DNA from: Siphonodentalium dalli
Taxonomy: Eukaryota; Mollusca; Scaphopoda; Gadilida; Siphonodentaliidae
DNA length: 64,000 nucleotides
Assembly: GCA_032622095.1 (NCBI GenBank)
Contig: CP136064.1
Span: 172,310,310 to 172,374,309 of the forward strand
Direction: 5' to 3'
Part shown: positions 53,301 to 61,968 of the stretch, in pieces
Layout: the number at the start of each line of letters is the position of its first letter
How positions within the stretch are numbered: position 1 is the stretch's first letter
Made by a program: the position numbers and the translations under genes
Notes under the pieces: model-generated
The model's database searches: none
What the model was told of the DNA's origin: nothing
What the model saw: the letters and a program-made list of their open reading frames with translations, nothing else

Positions 53301-56300
53301 TGGAAAACATTTACACCAGTGTAACCAGTAGGCAGCATGTTATAACTATGGTGTGTTGGGCGACGATATATCTCGTCGCCGGCACACACATGGCACTGAA
53401 TGAGTTAACACTGAATTAAATTGTGATATATATATATATACGATACGAGTTGAATGTTTCGCACATTAATTTGCAGGATGTATGTATTCGCCGATGTATC
53501 TTCGCGGATGTCTTATTGTTGTAGTATGTAAATTTTATGACAGCGTAATTGCTTTCGATAGTTTGGTGTGAACAACGGCTGGACGACTCTTGGTGAGTTT
53601 ATTGTGACAATACAATGCATAATATAATGTTGAGGTAACTTGCTGTGCCGTAAAATGGGGCGACTTTGGACAGCGAGGTTACTTCGGATAGTATATGAAT
53701 CGCTAAGGGTATACAAAAATCTAACGCTTTTTTATGACACATGCTTTTATAAATCAACTTGTGTTTTACTTGTCAGTCAACTCTGACCTTCATTTCAAAT
53801 GTTTGAGCTCGAATACGTTCCAGATATTACCAGTTGAAAGTTTTTCTTGTTTTATTTTAATGTACGTCAAAACTTGACGCCCTGATAATTGCATTAATTG
53901 AATGACATATTGAAACCAAATTATTACCGATAAACATGCATTTTCAATTATGTGGTCTAAAATGAGACAAAAAAAATAAAACTCAACCTTTTGGATTGTT
54001 CACATTCGAAACACCCTTTGTGTGCGTTTAAAATTCCTTTGGTGTGATTTCGGACACTAGCCCAGGGTAAGCATCTTCCGCCACGACCGCTAATATAGCC
54101 TATATATTCTATTTCACTATAATTTAAATGTGTCCAGAGTTGTAATTATGTCTAAAGAAGGTATATTTGTTATTATTCTTAAAGCCGACATAGCGATGTT
54201 GTTGTATTTGTTTTTATTACCCCTTGGTGGTGTCCGAAATAACCCCCACAACTCAACACTGTGAACATATGTCTTCGTTGGAATGTAGACTAAAGGTCTT
54301 ACATCAAAGTATCCGGAGTGTATTTTATCCGCTTAGTAGATTTTTGGTCCGCATTTAGAGGTTTCTGGTGTGGTAATGAGAAACTTTCAGTGATTAGCCG
54401 CAGTTATGATTTGAAGGATTAGTTGTTTTAACGGAATTCTGAGGTCGTGATTTTATGAAACCTTGAAGGCATTATGATTAATTAGTCTCAACAATCAGTG
54501 ATGAATGAAACCTTATCGGAAATTATTTCATAATTACTCTCTAGATTGTTTGTAAACTGGCTTCTTTCCGTCAATTGCAGACCTCTATTTCGATAGAAAT
54601 TAGAACAAATAACACAGAAAAGATACATGCCAGCCGAAAAAAATTCTAACGTCGTATAAGAGAACCGAGAAACTAACAGTTTAGTGTATTTGCCGCGAGT
54701 TGGCAACACGTCAACATAATAACATGTCAATCAGCAAGGCGTTTGTCATTGTGTTGGTAATATGTGTTTGGATATAACCAACAGTATATTTGTGTATCAA
54801 AGCATTAGCAATGGTCGTTGCATGTTTTACGATGAACATTTCAACCAATTGGAACGTATGCGCCCTTTGTGAACATATCATACGTGACGTATGTGTGTAC
54901 ATATTTCATAATTATCATAACTTTAGTTTCGAACATCCGATTTAAAAAATGTGTTCATATGCTTTCTCACCAAGCACATACTATACATATATACACAAAC
55001 ATTACATATAATCAACTGTATATATATAGCCATTACATATATACACATTTTTCACACTCACTACATTAAAGCTCCAATATATTTTATATATGCGTAACAA
55101 TATTATCTAGATAGCGTTACCGTTTCTGACTATGGTTTTCTTGTCTATCACAATTCACTGCCTATTATCCATGGGTCGCATGCCTGATAACTGTTAGTGT
55201 CCATATAACACATGTCGTCCGCGAAAGTGTTGCTGAAAATAGACTCGTAATATACAGGCTGCTGTGTTTTTTTCCATTTTGTATTGGATGTGCAATGTTT
55301 ATATATAATAACCAAGGACAATTAACATGCAACATTAAAGGCACGGGCGGCGTTCGTTTTAGAAATATTCATATTTGTTCAAGTCGCCATCAACGGAAGG
55401 AATATTAAAATATATATAGTTTTGTTAATATTCCAAACATAATCAGCGCGTAAATAGTATATTGTCGTCAAGGCGTACGATGGTGTACATAAACAAGAAC
55501 CTGCTTGTGTTACATTCGTGCTTCTGTTTACATAACACAGCGCAATTCTATTGGTTAATCACACAAAAATGATATAAACGTTCTTTATTATTTCCATATC
55601 GGGAAAACAGTAACAAAAACGCTCTTTATGTTTACCATTTCCGGATCTAAACAAAAGCCAGGAAACGTAACGTTTTTTGCTTTTGTTTACATAACAAAAG
55701 GGAAAAATTGACAATAACATATTGTTTATGCCATATTTCTGATTGGTATATGAACAAAGTCTGTCTACATTTTACTATTCTTTCTGTTTATGGTGGTTTT
55801 TGACGGATGTGAATATTTTAACAGCATGCCCAGAGCCAACGCCGCCCGTATCTTTAAATTGTTGATTCTTTGCACTGGCAGAGACAGTTGTTGAGTGAAT
55901 GTTCTAAACATGTGCTTTCAAGAGAAAGTCAGATATAAATCAGTTTGACTGGAAGCGATATATAAAGCAGGGAGATATAAATCAGTAAGCAGAGGCGTCT
56001 TGTCTGTACATGGTCGACTGTGAGGGCAATGATTTATTCTCATAAGTAGGTCAATCGTCCCCCTAAATACTAACTTTTGGAAGCTTATGATTGGAAAATC
56101 TGGCAACTGGGCAAATTAGTGCAATTTATAATGGGTAACCCATTTTATACAAGTAGCCGACATTAATTGGACCCACTCAACTCAAACGAGGCCGTATGCG
56201 TGTGCACGTGGGCCGGACCAATTCACAACCCATGGTTATAATATTAGGGACATGGCGACAAGGGCGTGGATATATCACTTCTATTTTTTTCATGTTTAAC

Positions 56301-57608
56301 CCATGGTAGCTGCTTAATTTGAATTGGCGATTACATAATGGCCATGCCCCTGTTTCTGTAGTTCATTTGGTCGGAATTAGTGTGTGATAAGTTGAGATAA
56401 TTGTTAGAAAAACACTTGAGAGCAGAGGAAAAATAAGACACAAATCTGTGTTATCACCCGCTCCCATCGAATATGACAGTTGCTGTCATGCACCCGATCC
56501 CAGATTGAGAAAGTTATATCGTTCTTTTTTTTGGCATCATGGTATTCAGAAGAGAGGAAATGATCTGCTGAGACTTGTAGATGCCATTGTAGATGCCAAT
56601 GAAATGCGTCATCCATGCTCGAGTATAATGCTCGTTATTTATTCTGGACTACAGAATCACACAAAATGTGTGAAAAATGGCGGTTCGGTGTTTTTGAATA
56701 TTATGTGATTTGAATATTATGGACACCAGCGTTACACTGAAGCTGAAGATATCACAATGGACGATCCGTTTATCGAGGAAAACAAATTGTTGGATGTCTG
56801 GACTATTCCTTTCTCCATTATTTATGTCGTTTATCAATTTGGGTGTGAAAACAAAACACATAATTTGGCTACTCTGCTATCGTCCGTTCGTCTGATATCA
56901 CCCGTTCCGGTTACCGGGGTGTATACTAAGATAGTATATAAAATCAATAATTGATAGAAAAGTTTCCGTACAGATGTCTTCGACTCATAGTTATGTTATT
57001 ATGCCCATGAAACTATATAAAATGTATTTATTATAGGAAGAGATAGACCATCTTTAAAGTTTCACATGGAGCGAGGGCGTCTTCAAAGTAGAAACTGTTA
57101 ACGGACGCACAATGCATAGCTCTGGGAATTTTCGCCTTGTCTACAAACCTAATCATATATACTACTCATAACATTTATAGTTTACATGTTCTATGACTGG
57201 AAGCGAATTTATTTTATGTGGGGGTGTACCCCAGCTACAACTAACTGGTTCTGGTAAAGCATATATTTACATGTATGTGATGTGGTTGTGTTAACGATTT
57301 CATATTTTAAATGCAGTTCATTCTTGTTTTTTATTTCTGTATGTTTCTAAAATCACGTTCTCTGTCTGGTTGAATCTTGATGTAAACATTATATATATAT
57401 CAATTATGAAAATTCTATTCCATATATACTTACCGATAAAATAGAACTCAAAAATATGGAACGCCGCTGGTAAATACGCAACGTAGAGTACCGTAAACTG
57501 GAGCACCTGGTACCGTCCGATGGGTTTTGATGCCCGCCAAATGTCATCAATTCTCAGATGGGGCAGGTCTTCTTCGAGCCGCTCTTCGGTGCTGCGTTTA
57601 TCACCCAT
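23378..57608 (-). CDS. SLC22-family organic ion transporter, complete (10 exons)
   Basis: A polytopic plasma-membrane carrier of the major facilitator superfamily. Exons in order: 57608-57434, 46436-46234, 40466-40239, 38470-38268, 36475-36149, 34255-34121, 28935-28850, 25793-25673, 24280-24208, 23539-23378. Junctions are GT-AG with consistent phases and total 1713 nt, giving 570 aa. The start ATG 57608 has G at -3 and +4 and an in-frame TGA two codons upstream. TM1 lies around residues 35-58. A large extracellular loop follows (about 60-125) with four cysteines and N-glycosylation sequons (NYT, NTT, NST, NYS), as usual in SLC22. Then come WDLVCD (127-132), the MFS motif DFVGRKR (159-165), DESVRWL (family ESPRWL; Pro replaced by Val at 276), a long cytoplasmic loop, and YTPEVFPTNMRQTGLG (family YTAELFPT..RN.G.G). 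The tail is hydrophilic. Substrate (cation, carnitine or anion) cannot be told. The first intron is 11 kb. Confidence 0.92.
25817..26054. mobile_element. Hairpin MITE, family B copy 2, 24 bp from an SLC22 exon
   Basis: Left end 'ttaacacttttacggctgga', right end 'tcgtcatcaaagggttaa' (a reverse-complement match to TTAACCCTTT). Two internal hairpins have stems 'cattctc..atatatgcgag', with cores tcgcccatgatggcg and gctccctatggggaac. It lies immediately upstream (in the minus sense) of the exon 25793-25673 acceptor, so it sits where the branch point should be. Confidence 0.75.
26144..26340 (+). repeat. Two direct repeats of about 80 bp (period 112)
   Basis: 'catcggccgcttcagcg' followed by 'catcaaatctgaatgt' and 'tttcatcggcgcagaacg' starts at 26144 and again at 26256. 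The copies are nearly identical. Confidence 0.85.
26516..26661. repeat. Near-perfect 146-bp hairpin
   Basis: Arms of about 70 bases with almost no mismatch: 'ggagataaacgtaccctgtt', 'ttctgggattcgagcatgaa' and 'aacagtttgtgaactcgccg' on the left are each matched by the complement on the right, around a central 'gccggcaagccggc'. The low divergence points to recent insertion or maintained symmetry. Confidence 0.9.
26670..27335 (+). repeat. Partial dispersed copy of the CDC25 intron-5 palindrome arm
   Basis: It aligns in order with 17190-17870: 'gatgaatttggtgaaata', 'caaacaaaatgtgtggtcca', 'atatttgaggtcata' with 'aactcaata', and finally 'aatgccaatttggggcattt'. Similarity is clear but diverged. Only one arm was found here. 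Confidence 0.65.
27411..28150 (+). repeat. Tandem repeat of about 160-bp units (SLC22 intron)
   Basis: Units begin near 27411, 27574, 27728, 27888 and 28055 with 'taggaggctcccatctagag'. They continue with 'gatccatatgaagtttggtg' and 'ctgtagggtgtgcc' and end 'aagatggctgccggtggcca'. About five diverged copies. Confidence 0.85.
28158..28285 (+). repeat. Minisatellite of 'tttgcgatttattg' units
   Basis: About six copies of 'tttgcgatttattgcaaag'-like units with variable spacing, following directly on the 160-bp tandem array. Confidence 0.8.
29603..29751. mobile_element. 149-bp MITE, family E
   Basis: Left 'cactacagtgaa' plus 'ggagtctccatatcac' is mirrored by right 'gtgatatggagactc' plus 'ttcactgttgtg'. 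The inverted arms are about 50 bases each. No coding capacity. Confidence 0.7.
30240..31260 (+). repeat. Tandem array built on 'gggccgtaactcaggtaaa', about seven units
   Basis: Units of roughly 140-190 bp are marked by 'agggccataactcag' or close variants at about 30269, 30444, 30602, 30766, 30953, 31090 and 31249. Other shared blocks are 'tcggacaaac..gatttttcga', 'tgaaagatccatataccaaa' and 'gcgctaacgggcat'. The foldback element at 31271 has inserted into the last unit. Confidence 0.85.
31261..31270 (+). repeat. 10-bp target site duplication (left), pair at 33636-33645
   Basis: GGTTAGAACG directly precedes the left end of the foldback element and is repeated exactly after its right end. Confidence 0.85.
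31271..33635. mobile_element. Foldback/Mutator-like element, 2365 bp, GC-rich
   Basis: The terminal inverted repeats begin GGTCCTACTAAAACCCGACC (left) with the exact complement on the right, flanked by the 10-bp duplication. Inside each end is an array of 10-bp units (CACCCGACCG variants). Next come 352-bp units: about five in the left-to-right orientation (starting 31341, 31694, 32046, 32398, 32751), then from about 32960 two inverted units. The whole is an asymmetric palindrome. It is markedly more GC-rich than the surrounding DNA. It has no transposase. A 9-10 bp duplication is typical of Mutator-like elements and of some foldback elements. It lies in the SLC22 intron between exons 6 and 7. 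Confidence 0.85.
31341..33570. repeat. 352-bp satellite-like units, five direct plus two inverted
   Basis: Period 352-353 measured at 'ggaccgcccc'. Each unit carries 'gggtccgagcg', 'ctatcgtgtagaatggaccc', 'gatagctcgagcggtcacgg', 'ctggcggccgtttccgccag' and 'gcatccatgggcgatcgg'. Direct units alternate between 'caggggtccgagcgagatg' and 'tgtgggtccgagcgtgatg' variants, as if amplified as dimers. Open frames of 80-127 codons on the minus strand are by-products of the repetition. Confidence 0.85.
33646..34120. other. SLC22 intron segment
   Basis: Contains an (AC)n run of about 22 bases at 33839-33860. Otherwise no feature was recognised. Confidence 0.5.
34256..38267. other. SLC22 introns flanking the exon at 36149-36475
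   Basis: No other gene recognised. Diverged short repeats occur: 'atcgaatcgaatctct' at about 34408 and 'atcgaaccgaatctct' at about 34738, and 'aaaatggc.gcc' motifs at 35297 and 35640. Both resemble dispersed repeats seen elsewhere in the window. Confidence 0.4.
39081..39600. mobile_element. Tc1/mariner-like MITE
   Basis: The ends are inverted: left 'tagtaccagtcaaaagaa', right 'ttcttctgactggtactgta', with TA at both outer edges. CAGTACCAGTC-type termini and a TA target are features of Tc1/mariner elements. The interior is made of short 'gcgcgcttaatatcgcaata' motifs in both orientations. No transposase. Confidence 0.7.
39601..40238. other. SLC22 intron segment
   Basis: Nothing recognisable. 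Moderately GC-rich at 39640-39850. Confidence 0.35.
41170..42219 (+). pseudogene. Ty3/gypsy retrotransposon relic: gag/protease junction and integrase
   Basis: Read on the plus strand with several stops and frame changes. At 41190-41380 the frame SDDKEERCSKCLLINNFAVQ.. continues to 'VKYVTDHQSENSDDADEYCS', like the acidic linker after the gag zinc knuckle. At about 41970-42120 there is 'IMTDNGPPVIS' and then 'KTTPLNWPRANGEVERQNR', the integrase core motif of Ty3/gypsy elements (family form TTP..P.ANGEVERQNR). The integrase call is secure; the gag part is tentative. The relic is interrupted at 42220. Confidence 0.7.
42220..43105. mobile_element. Insertion splitting the gypsy integrase region
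   Basis: It starts CACTGAAAAAAGAAATCTGT, the same text that begins the insertion at 43611. It holds many 'tgtgtcacctgacacat'-like motifs and a pair of inverted arms of about 78 bp (42478-42556 with 42660-42737; 'gacttgtatcaatt' in common). The right border is placed where integrase-like sequence resumes, so it is approximate. Confidence 0.5.
43106..43610 (+). pseudogene. Gypsy relic: integrase C-terminal part, then RNase H fragment
   Basis: 43165-43330 reads 'NKMQWKLYGDHVRHGK', 'DISIGNEVLLQPSKQNKLST' and 'YESYTCTTVIGSVVV'. This is the post-core domain of gypsy integrase ('VGD.VLLK..KQNKLS.PY'). From about 43510 it reads 'VCGYAGRSLTDFEQL', stop, 'SSIEKEALAIMWAF', the RNase H motif 'YASRSLTD.E..YS..EKEALA..WA'. 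RNase H normally precedes integrase, so at least two gypsy fragments or a rearrangement are joined here. Confidence 0.75.
43611..43720 (+). mobile_element. 110-bp insertion inside the gypsy RNase H
   Basis: The RNase H frame stops at 'IMWAF' (to 43610) and resumes at 43721 with 'YERFHLYLCDRS'. The inserted 110 bases begin CACTGAAAAAAAAATCCGTG and resemble the start of the 42220 insertion. Confidence 0.7.
43721..44200 (+). pseudogene. Gypsy relic: RNase H C-terminal part
   Basis: 43721-43815 reads 'YERFHLYLCDRSLQCITNHR' then 'PLEFIYSKS'. A +1 shift follows ('KPTAL.LVLRL') matching the family text 'DH.PLEFIYS.KSKP.AR..RW.LRL'. Beyond about 43850 no motif can be assigned. Confidence 0.7.
44380..44840 (-). 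pseudogene. Second LINE relic, ORF2 C-terminal region
   Basis: On the minus strand: 'YIWINHTLPSHDRFKKPI', 'EDLFIQEWRGTLSNSNKYAT', 'LQNYKTRLRQSKIP', two stops, then a clean 80-codon frame with 'RQCTLRGANIGDELHVKVQC', 'PCLNNMRVKYIHKYYY' and 'RPNTIKLSEPFNC'. This follows the LINE tail pattern 'C.LC...IGDE.H....C......R..Y...YY..RPN..K...LF'. It is a different LINE lineage from the 8711 relic. It lacks a start codon and is easily missed. Confidence 0.75.
44841..46233. other. SLC22 intron segment
   Basis: No gene or repeat recognised. AT-rich with low-complexity tracts. Confidence 0.4.
46501..46973. mobile_element. Hairpin MITE, family B copy 3
   Basis: GTTTAACCCTTT at the left end and AAAGGGTTAAAC at the right end are perfect inverted termini. 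The interior holds a 69-bp hairpin (46852-46920) with arms of about 33 bases, GCCAATGCATTCTCTTATAT on the outside. It lies 65 bp upstream (minus sense) of the second SLC22 coding exon. Confidence 0.8.
47077..47220 (+). repeat. 140-bp repeat with inverted partner at 55004-55144
   Basis: 'accatagtcagaaacggtaa', 'tatataaaatatattggagc' and 'tttaatgtagtg' appear here and, in reverse complement, at 55004-55144. The match extends to 'gttgattatatg'. The two copies face each other 7.8 kb apart within SLC22 intron 1. Confidence 0.8.
47225..47960. repeat. Inverted array of degenerate 'gtttgggacactcattggatg' units
   Basis: The left half (47225-47530) repeats 'tgtcccaaaccaccaa'-like units. The right half (47520-47960) repeats the complement, 'ggtttgggacactagttggg'. 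The unit is roughly 25-30 bp and diverged. Confidence 0.7.
48292..49140 (+). repeat. Segmental repeat, copy I
   Basis: It shares with 50160-51285: 'cggtttccaattaacata', 'gtatacgttgacctctcag', 'ttaaaaggttccctgtcaaa', 'ggctttgtactgatggaata', 'ttgtattcgtgccgtgttca' and 'aagataatgaagtggattca'. A 29-bp minisatellite and the tail 'accatgacccgcagccc' follow in both. Near-identical outside the minisatellite. Confidence 0.9.
48606..49046 (+). repeat. 29-bp minisatellite array 1
   Basis: About 15 units of 'aatacgcacataatcgacct' plus 'ataatgtga', with scattered substitutions. Confidence 0.9.
49141..50159. other. SLC22 intron segment
   Basis: No gene recognised. It holds a short (GT)n/(G)n run near 49697-49719 and a 'ttaactcattcagtacca' end motif at about 49321 like those of the neighbouring repeats. 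Confidence 0.4.
50160..51287 (+). repeat. Segmental repeat, copy II
   Basis: Same blocks as copy I, but with about 330 extra bases (50219-50548) between 'gacctctcag' and 'atatctcg'. The extra piece includes 'ctcctaaacgcctcgacatg', which recurs at 51300, so the units are arranged in tandem with an offset. Confidence 0.85.
50826..51195 (+). repeat. 29-bp minisatellite array 2
   Basis: About 12 units of the same 'cgcacataatcgacctataa' repeat as array 1, within segmental copy II. Confidence 0.9.
51288..51513 (+). repeat. Segmental repeat, copy III, interrupted (continues at 53327)
   Basis: Matches 50278-50505 from 'ctgtatctcctaaacgcctc' to 'gtgagtttcactc'. After an insertion the match resumes at 53327 with 'agtaggcagcatgttataac'. 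Confidence 0.85.
51514..53326. mobile_element. Composite insertion: two 443-bp direct repeats around a 920-bp core
   Basis: Direct repeats at 51521-51965 and 52886-53326 each begin TTACACTGGTGTAAAT and end with the inverted form ATTTACACCAGTGTAA, so each is itself a TIR element. The core (51966-52885) has short inverted ends (CTAAAGGGA near 51966, the complement of TCGCTTTAG near 52877). It includes a minus-strand open stretch 'RMPLSAHGRLKYDIFRSAG' whose stop overlaps an AATAAA, of unknown origin. The uninterrupted target sequence is preserved at 50505/50506. Confidence 0.8.
53327..53412 (+). repeat. Segmental repeat, copy III, right part
   Basis: 'agtaggcagcatgttataac..gttgggcgacgatatatctcgtcgccggcac' continues the copy interrupted at 51513, matching 50506-50575. 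Confidence 0.8.
53413..55003. other. SLC22 intron segment
   Basis: No gene or clear repeat recognised. Confidence 0.4.
55335..55858. mobile_element. TIR element, family C copy 2 (inverted relative to copy 1)
   Basis: TTAAAGGCACGGGCGGCGTT at the left and 'aacgccgcccgtatctttaa' at the right. The interior is the reverse complement of 6491-7010 along its whole length, with 'aatcagcgcgtaaatagtat' and 'gtgttatgtaaacagaagca'-type blocks matching. Confidence 0.85.
55859..57433. other. SLC22 intron 1, 5' part
   Basis: No other gene recognised. An 86-codon open frame at 56448 has no family motif. Confidence 0.4.
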
Positions 57609-57838
57609 AACTCAGATCGGCGAACTGACACTAAACCCCCAGATCAGGTGAAACTTATGTAAATCACCAGCGAGTAAGAAGTCATTGAAGTTATATATGC
57701 AAACTTCCGGGTCGTCCAAATATTTGAATGTCTCCGTTCATATAATAAACACGCGCAGAGGCCGGGGTATTTATATATGCATACATGCATGCATGCAGGT
57801 CCATGCATTCATAAAACTGAACTTGGCCAACGTTCCGG

Positions 57839-57852
57839 TTATATATATATAG
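57839..57852 (-). promoter_or_regulatory. Candidate TATA box of SLC22
   Basis: On the minus strand, 'cctatatatatataaccgg' lies about 235 bases upstream of the ATG at 57608. No intron acceptor is needed between them if transcription starts just downstream. AT alternations are common in this DNA, so the support is weak. Confidence 0.25.
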
Positions 57853-60800
57853 GACACAGTCAGTAGTTAAGTTCGGCGCATGCAATATGTTCTTAATTAT
57901 GCTGTCCCGATTTAACTCTCTAAGTTTTAAAAGTTTTAAAGTTTAAATTACTTGGTATGAACACAGTATGCTGGTATGGATCGTTGATAGCATACAGCAA
58001 AATGATATCCCATAATGATTTCTATGATTTAGGCATATGAAGAGTTTAGTGGGATAATGCATTGCGTTTGTACATCAGTTCAACAGGAAAGTAGTTATTG
58101 GCAATGGTTGGTTTGTGCTGCCGGTCCCACTTGATTAATGATTATTTTGAAGTGTATCGAAATCAACAGGGACTGCGCAACTGCTCTGCAGTTTAGACGA
58201 AAACATGTGAATGGTAAAAGCAATAGATACGAGCCAACATAGACAGGCGATACTTATCATATTACTAATTCCCGCGTTTTGACGTAATGTATACGACCAC
58301 ACGGTGGGAAACCGGTGAAGAATCCATTGGTAGTGATGGGTCTTCTTCTGTCATGTCATTAGTTTGATTTATTATGTCCAATATTATCTGGAATCCAGGT
58401 TCTGAATAGTCAATGACATATTGGGGCAACGTAGTCCACTAACAGTCATGGCAGTGCATGTCATGTTGATTCTAGTTAGAACGTTATCATGAACCAAAGG
58501 AAATGTGGAAACGAAAGAAGCTGAATCAGCACGCGTAACTATGGAGGTGGCCATGGTTCACTATATATAATAATAATGGGACCTTTCAGATGATATTATA
58601 TAGGCCGATCCATCTATATTCTAATGCCTCAAACTGTTCTAATTCTGTTAGACTAGGAGTTAGCAGATGCTATATATCCCATAAATTGTATATATCATTC
58701 TGCATCCATGCATCATGACAATCTACACCAACCAAATAGCACATATAGATCAATGTCAGCAGAAATGTAAAGGGTCGTGGGGAGGCTATTGTACGAAGAG
58801 CTCCATACATGTTCACTTGATAAACAATCCAGTTTGATCATATAGACCTTAGTTTAAACATAATTTATTTCATGAATAATACAACAATAGGTATACGTTT
58901 CACCGTGGACCGAATTCGACATCACCTGTGCCGGCTTATGTGAGTCAATTTCGGAAATCATTATATACTCACCCCACCTAACGAGAGTGTGATGGTCCAG
59001 TTACACATTAGCGCTACTTGTATATGAGACAAACTAATTATATACATACATGTAATACAAAAATATGCTAATATCGCTGTGATACAAGTAAATATAATGC
59101 TTGAGTTCTAGTTCAAATTTGTCACGATCCCATCTTGGTCGTTATATTAATGCATCCGTGGAAATGTACCGGTACTTAGTATGAACTGATGACAAGAAGC
59201 AGTTTAAGCATGAGGCAATCATCAACATTTCTTCCTACACATATATGTTTGCCAGAATGGTAGAAGCGGTATCTGATCAGTTTGTGCCGATTTTCCATTC
59301 GAATCACCAAGACTACCCATATAAGGATTCATTTTACAAGATTGCTATTGCTATTATGTCAGAGACCTCCAGAGAAACTTCGACAGGCTATCCAACCGCT
59401 TTCATGAACCAATCCTATACCGGGGGTATACATCTGCCATGGTGAAATTGACAAGATTAAAGTATAGCTATGATATCTGAACAATGCCCCGTGTGATCTC
59501 CTGGTTTATATTTTCAATTTCAGGCTTCAAAAGCCTGTCACTGTTAGCTACATGTATATGCAGTAATCTGAGTGAGTCTGTCGCTAGACCAAAGTATACG
59601 AGAAGATATACTCAATCGTTATCGATATTCAAGAACGTATGGCGATCACATGCATCATTTGAACCCTGGTAACTGACAACTTCACTATTCTCTCCACATA
59701 CCATGTTGGTCTCTACTAAAGTATTTATATAATATCATAATTGAGTTTGACACAAGACCATATACTTAACGCGCTTGAACATATATTTCGGTTTTGTATA
59801 GTGAATGGTATGTTCTCATCGAAAGCCCATGCGTGACAATTATATGCATACGTGTCATTCTTACACGCTGGGATATATTGCGGAAATATATGTATTTTGA
59901 TGTCAAATTAAATTAAAATTGGCGGCCATCTCGATTACAACAAAATATTAATACTTCAGATTATCTAAATCGGAGTACATTCATTCATATATCTAACACC
60001 GAGATATCGTTCCAGTGTGGTGAACATGTTGTTTGACGTATAACAAAAATATAATGTTTGGCGAATTTTCACGATGATTATTTGGAAAATAACTGTCATA
60101 TGAACTCGCCTTTTGAGTAATTGCGGTAAGGCAACTAATATGAATGTGTCATAACATGGCGATTATTTATTTGGAAGAAGCAAATTAGTCTACTACATTC
60201 ACCTTCTACATGACAGAAACGTAATTGGGTGAAAGAGGGGAAAATTTGCGTATTGTATTTTGGCTGCCATCTTGGGAGCCATCTTGGATTAATGTGACAG
60301 TTTCTGGAATCTGGACCCAGTTAGATGTAAATACCTTATGTAATGATACTACTCATTTCCATCACCGATTAATTCTAATTTTCTTTAAGAAAAAGTATAT
60401 TTTGGCGAAAATTTATACCACTTCTTTAAAACACCGCAGTTGGAGAAGCAAATCAAGGCTATGATCCAAGAAATCAACTAATGTGATGCCTGAGTGATCT
60501 GTTATCAAGATTGAAGACAAGTATATTCCATAATCGTTACCAGTTCCATATAATCGGCAATGATGTAGGCGACATGTATGGAAAATCATCAATTTCCCAT
60601 TTCCGGTCGCCATTTTGGCGGCCATCTTTAATCGAGAGGACATTTTTTTATATACAAATATAACATGGCGTCACACCATACACTGCACAAAATGATTGTC
60701 ATATATTTTATATCACAATTATTTCTGAAGTAGAAACCATATACTGGCCCATGAACATGGTCTCTATATTTGTTCATGATTTTCCCCACGGGAGCCCAAA

Positions 60801-61968
60801 ATCGGACATAAGCGACTCTACTAAAAGAAATCAAGTAATTTATTCGTGTTTTAAATTATGAATTTTACATTTCGAAGAAAATATGAAGAAAAAAATGTGA
60901 ATATGACATCAAAACATGGGACGACGACGATGACGACGATGGTGATGATGGGTGATATTGTGTATTGAGCGTAGTTTAGCCATGTTATTTATCTAATTCT
61001 CATCTCATGTTGCACATATTGTGTCTGAGTAAATAAACGATATATTTACAACCCGTCACGGAAAATCTGGACAACCGTACCCAATATACGCCCGGGGCAG
61101 GTTGTCTCGAACGCGCTAGACACTTCTAATATATAATTTTGCTGATTTATTGTCAATATTTTGGCCCGCTGGGACACACACATTTAAACCAATTCTTTTC
61201 TTTCGATATGTCTGGCATACATTGACCTTGTTTCCAAGTGTCTGGCAGCAGATTTTATTCCATATAATACTCTACACGTATAAAGATCGTGACACAGTCC
61301 AAGGACACGCTGAGCTGATAATATTTGCATAATTGTTTGTATAATGGATCCAATGTTAAAGATATATATATCCCATCCGAAATTCCACGCACGAGTATAG
61401 CACGAGTATACGGATTGTCGCGGTGCACATGTGGAACCCTATACAGTGTAAATATAGTTTGAGAAAGGTCACAGATCGATTTTTCGAGGAAAGTCTAGGA
61501 AAATGACTTCAAAAACCTTTTTTTTTCAAAATACCAACACAGTTCACAGTTTTACTCCTCTCTAAACATTATTCTTCAGCAATAACAATTAAATTAACAG
61601 TCGAATATGATTGTCCGGAAACAAACGCGTTGTTTATCACTTTGTTTGTGATTGATTTTCTGCAAGATGCTTTACCCGCAAAGACAAAATTTGGTGTATT
61701 TACATGTACATGTATATATGTAAATATTAAAGGGTATAGGATCTGTATATATGTATGTCCGTTTGTCTGTTCCCAACTGTTCTAAAACTGATATAAAAAT
61801 AAGAAATTTTAATTTTAAAAAAAATGAAAAAATTGTGTTGTTAAATTTAGTAAGGAGTTGTATCTAACAAGAAACAATATTTAAAATTTATGTTAATATT
61901 TGTTTGTTTTAAATTTGTTTTTAAATTGAAATGTTCAAATGATCAAAATGTGCGCAAATGTGACGCAG
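57853..61968. other. Upstream of SLC22, no gene recognised
   Basis: AT-rich. It contains an imperfect (GAC/GAT)n run at 60920-60956 and scattered 'ggcggccatct' motifs (59923, 60618) like those of the tandem repeats. Open frames at 59245-59672 show no motif. Confidence 0.4.
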
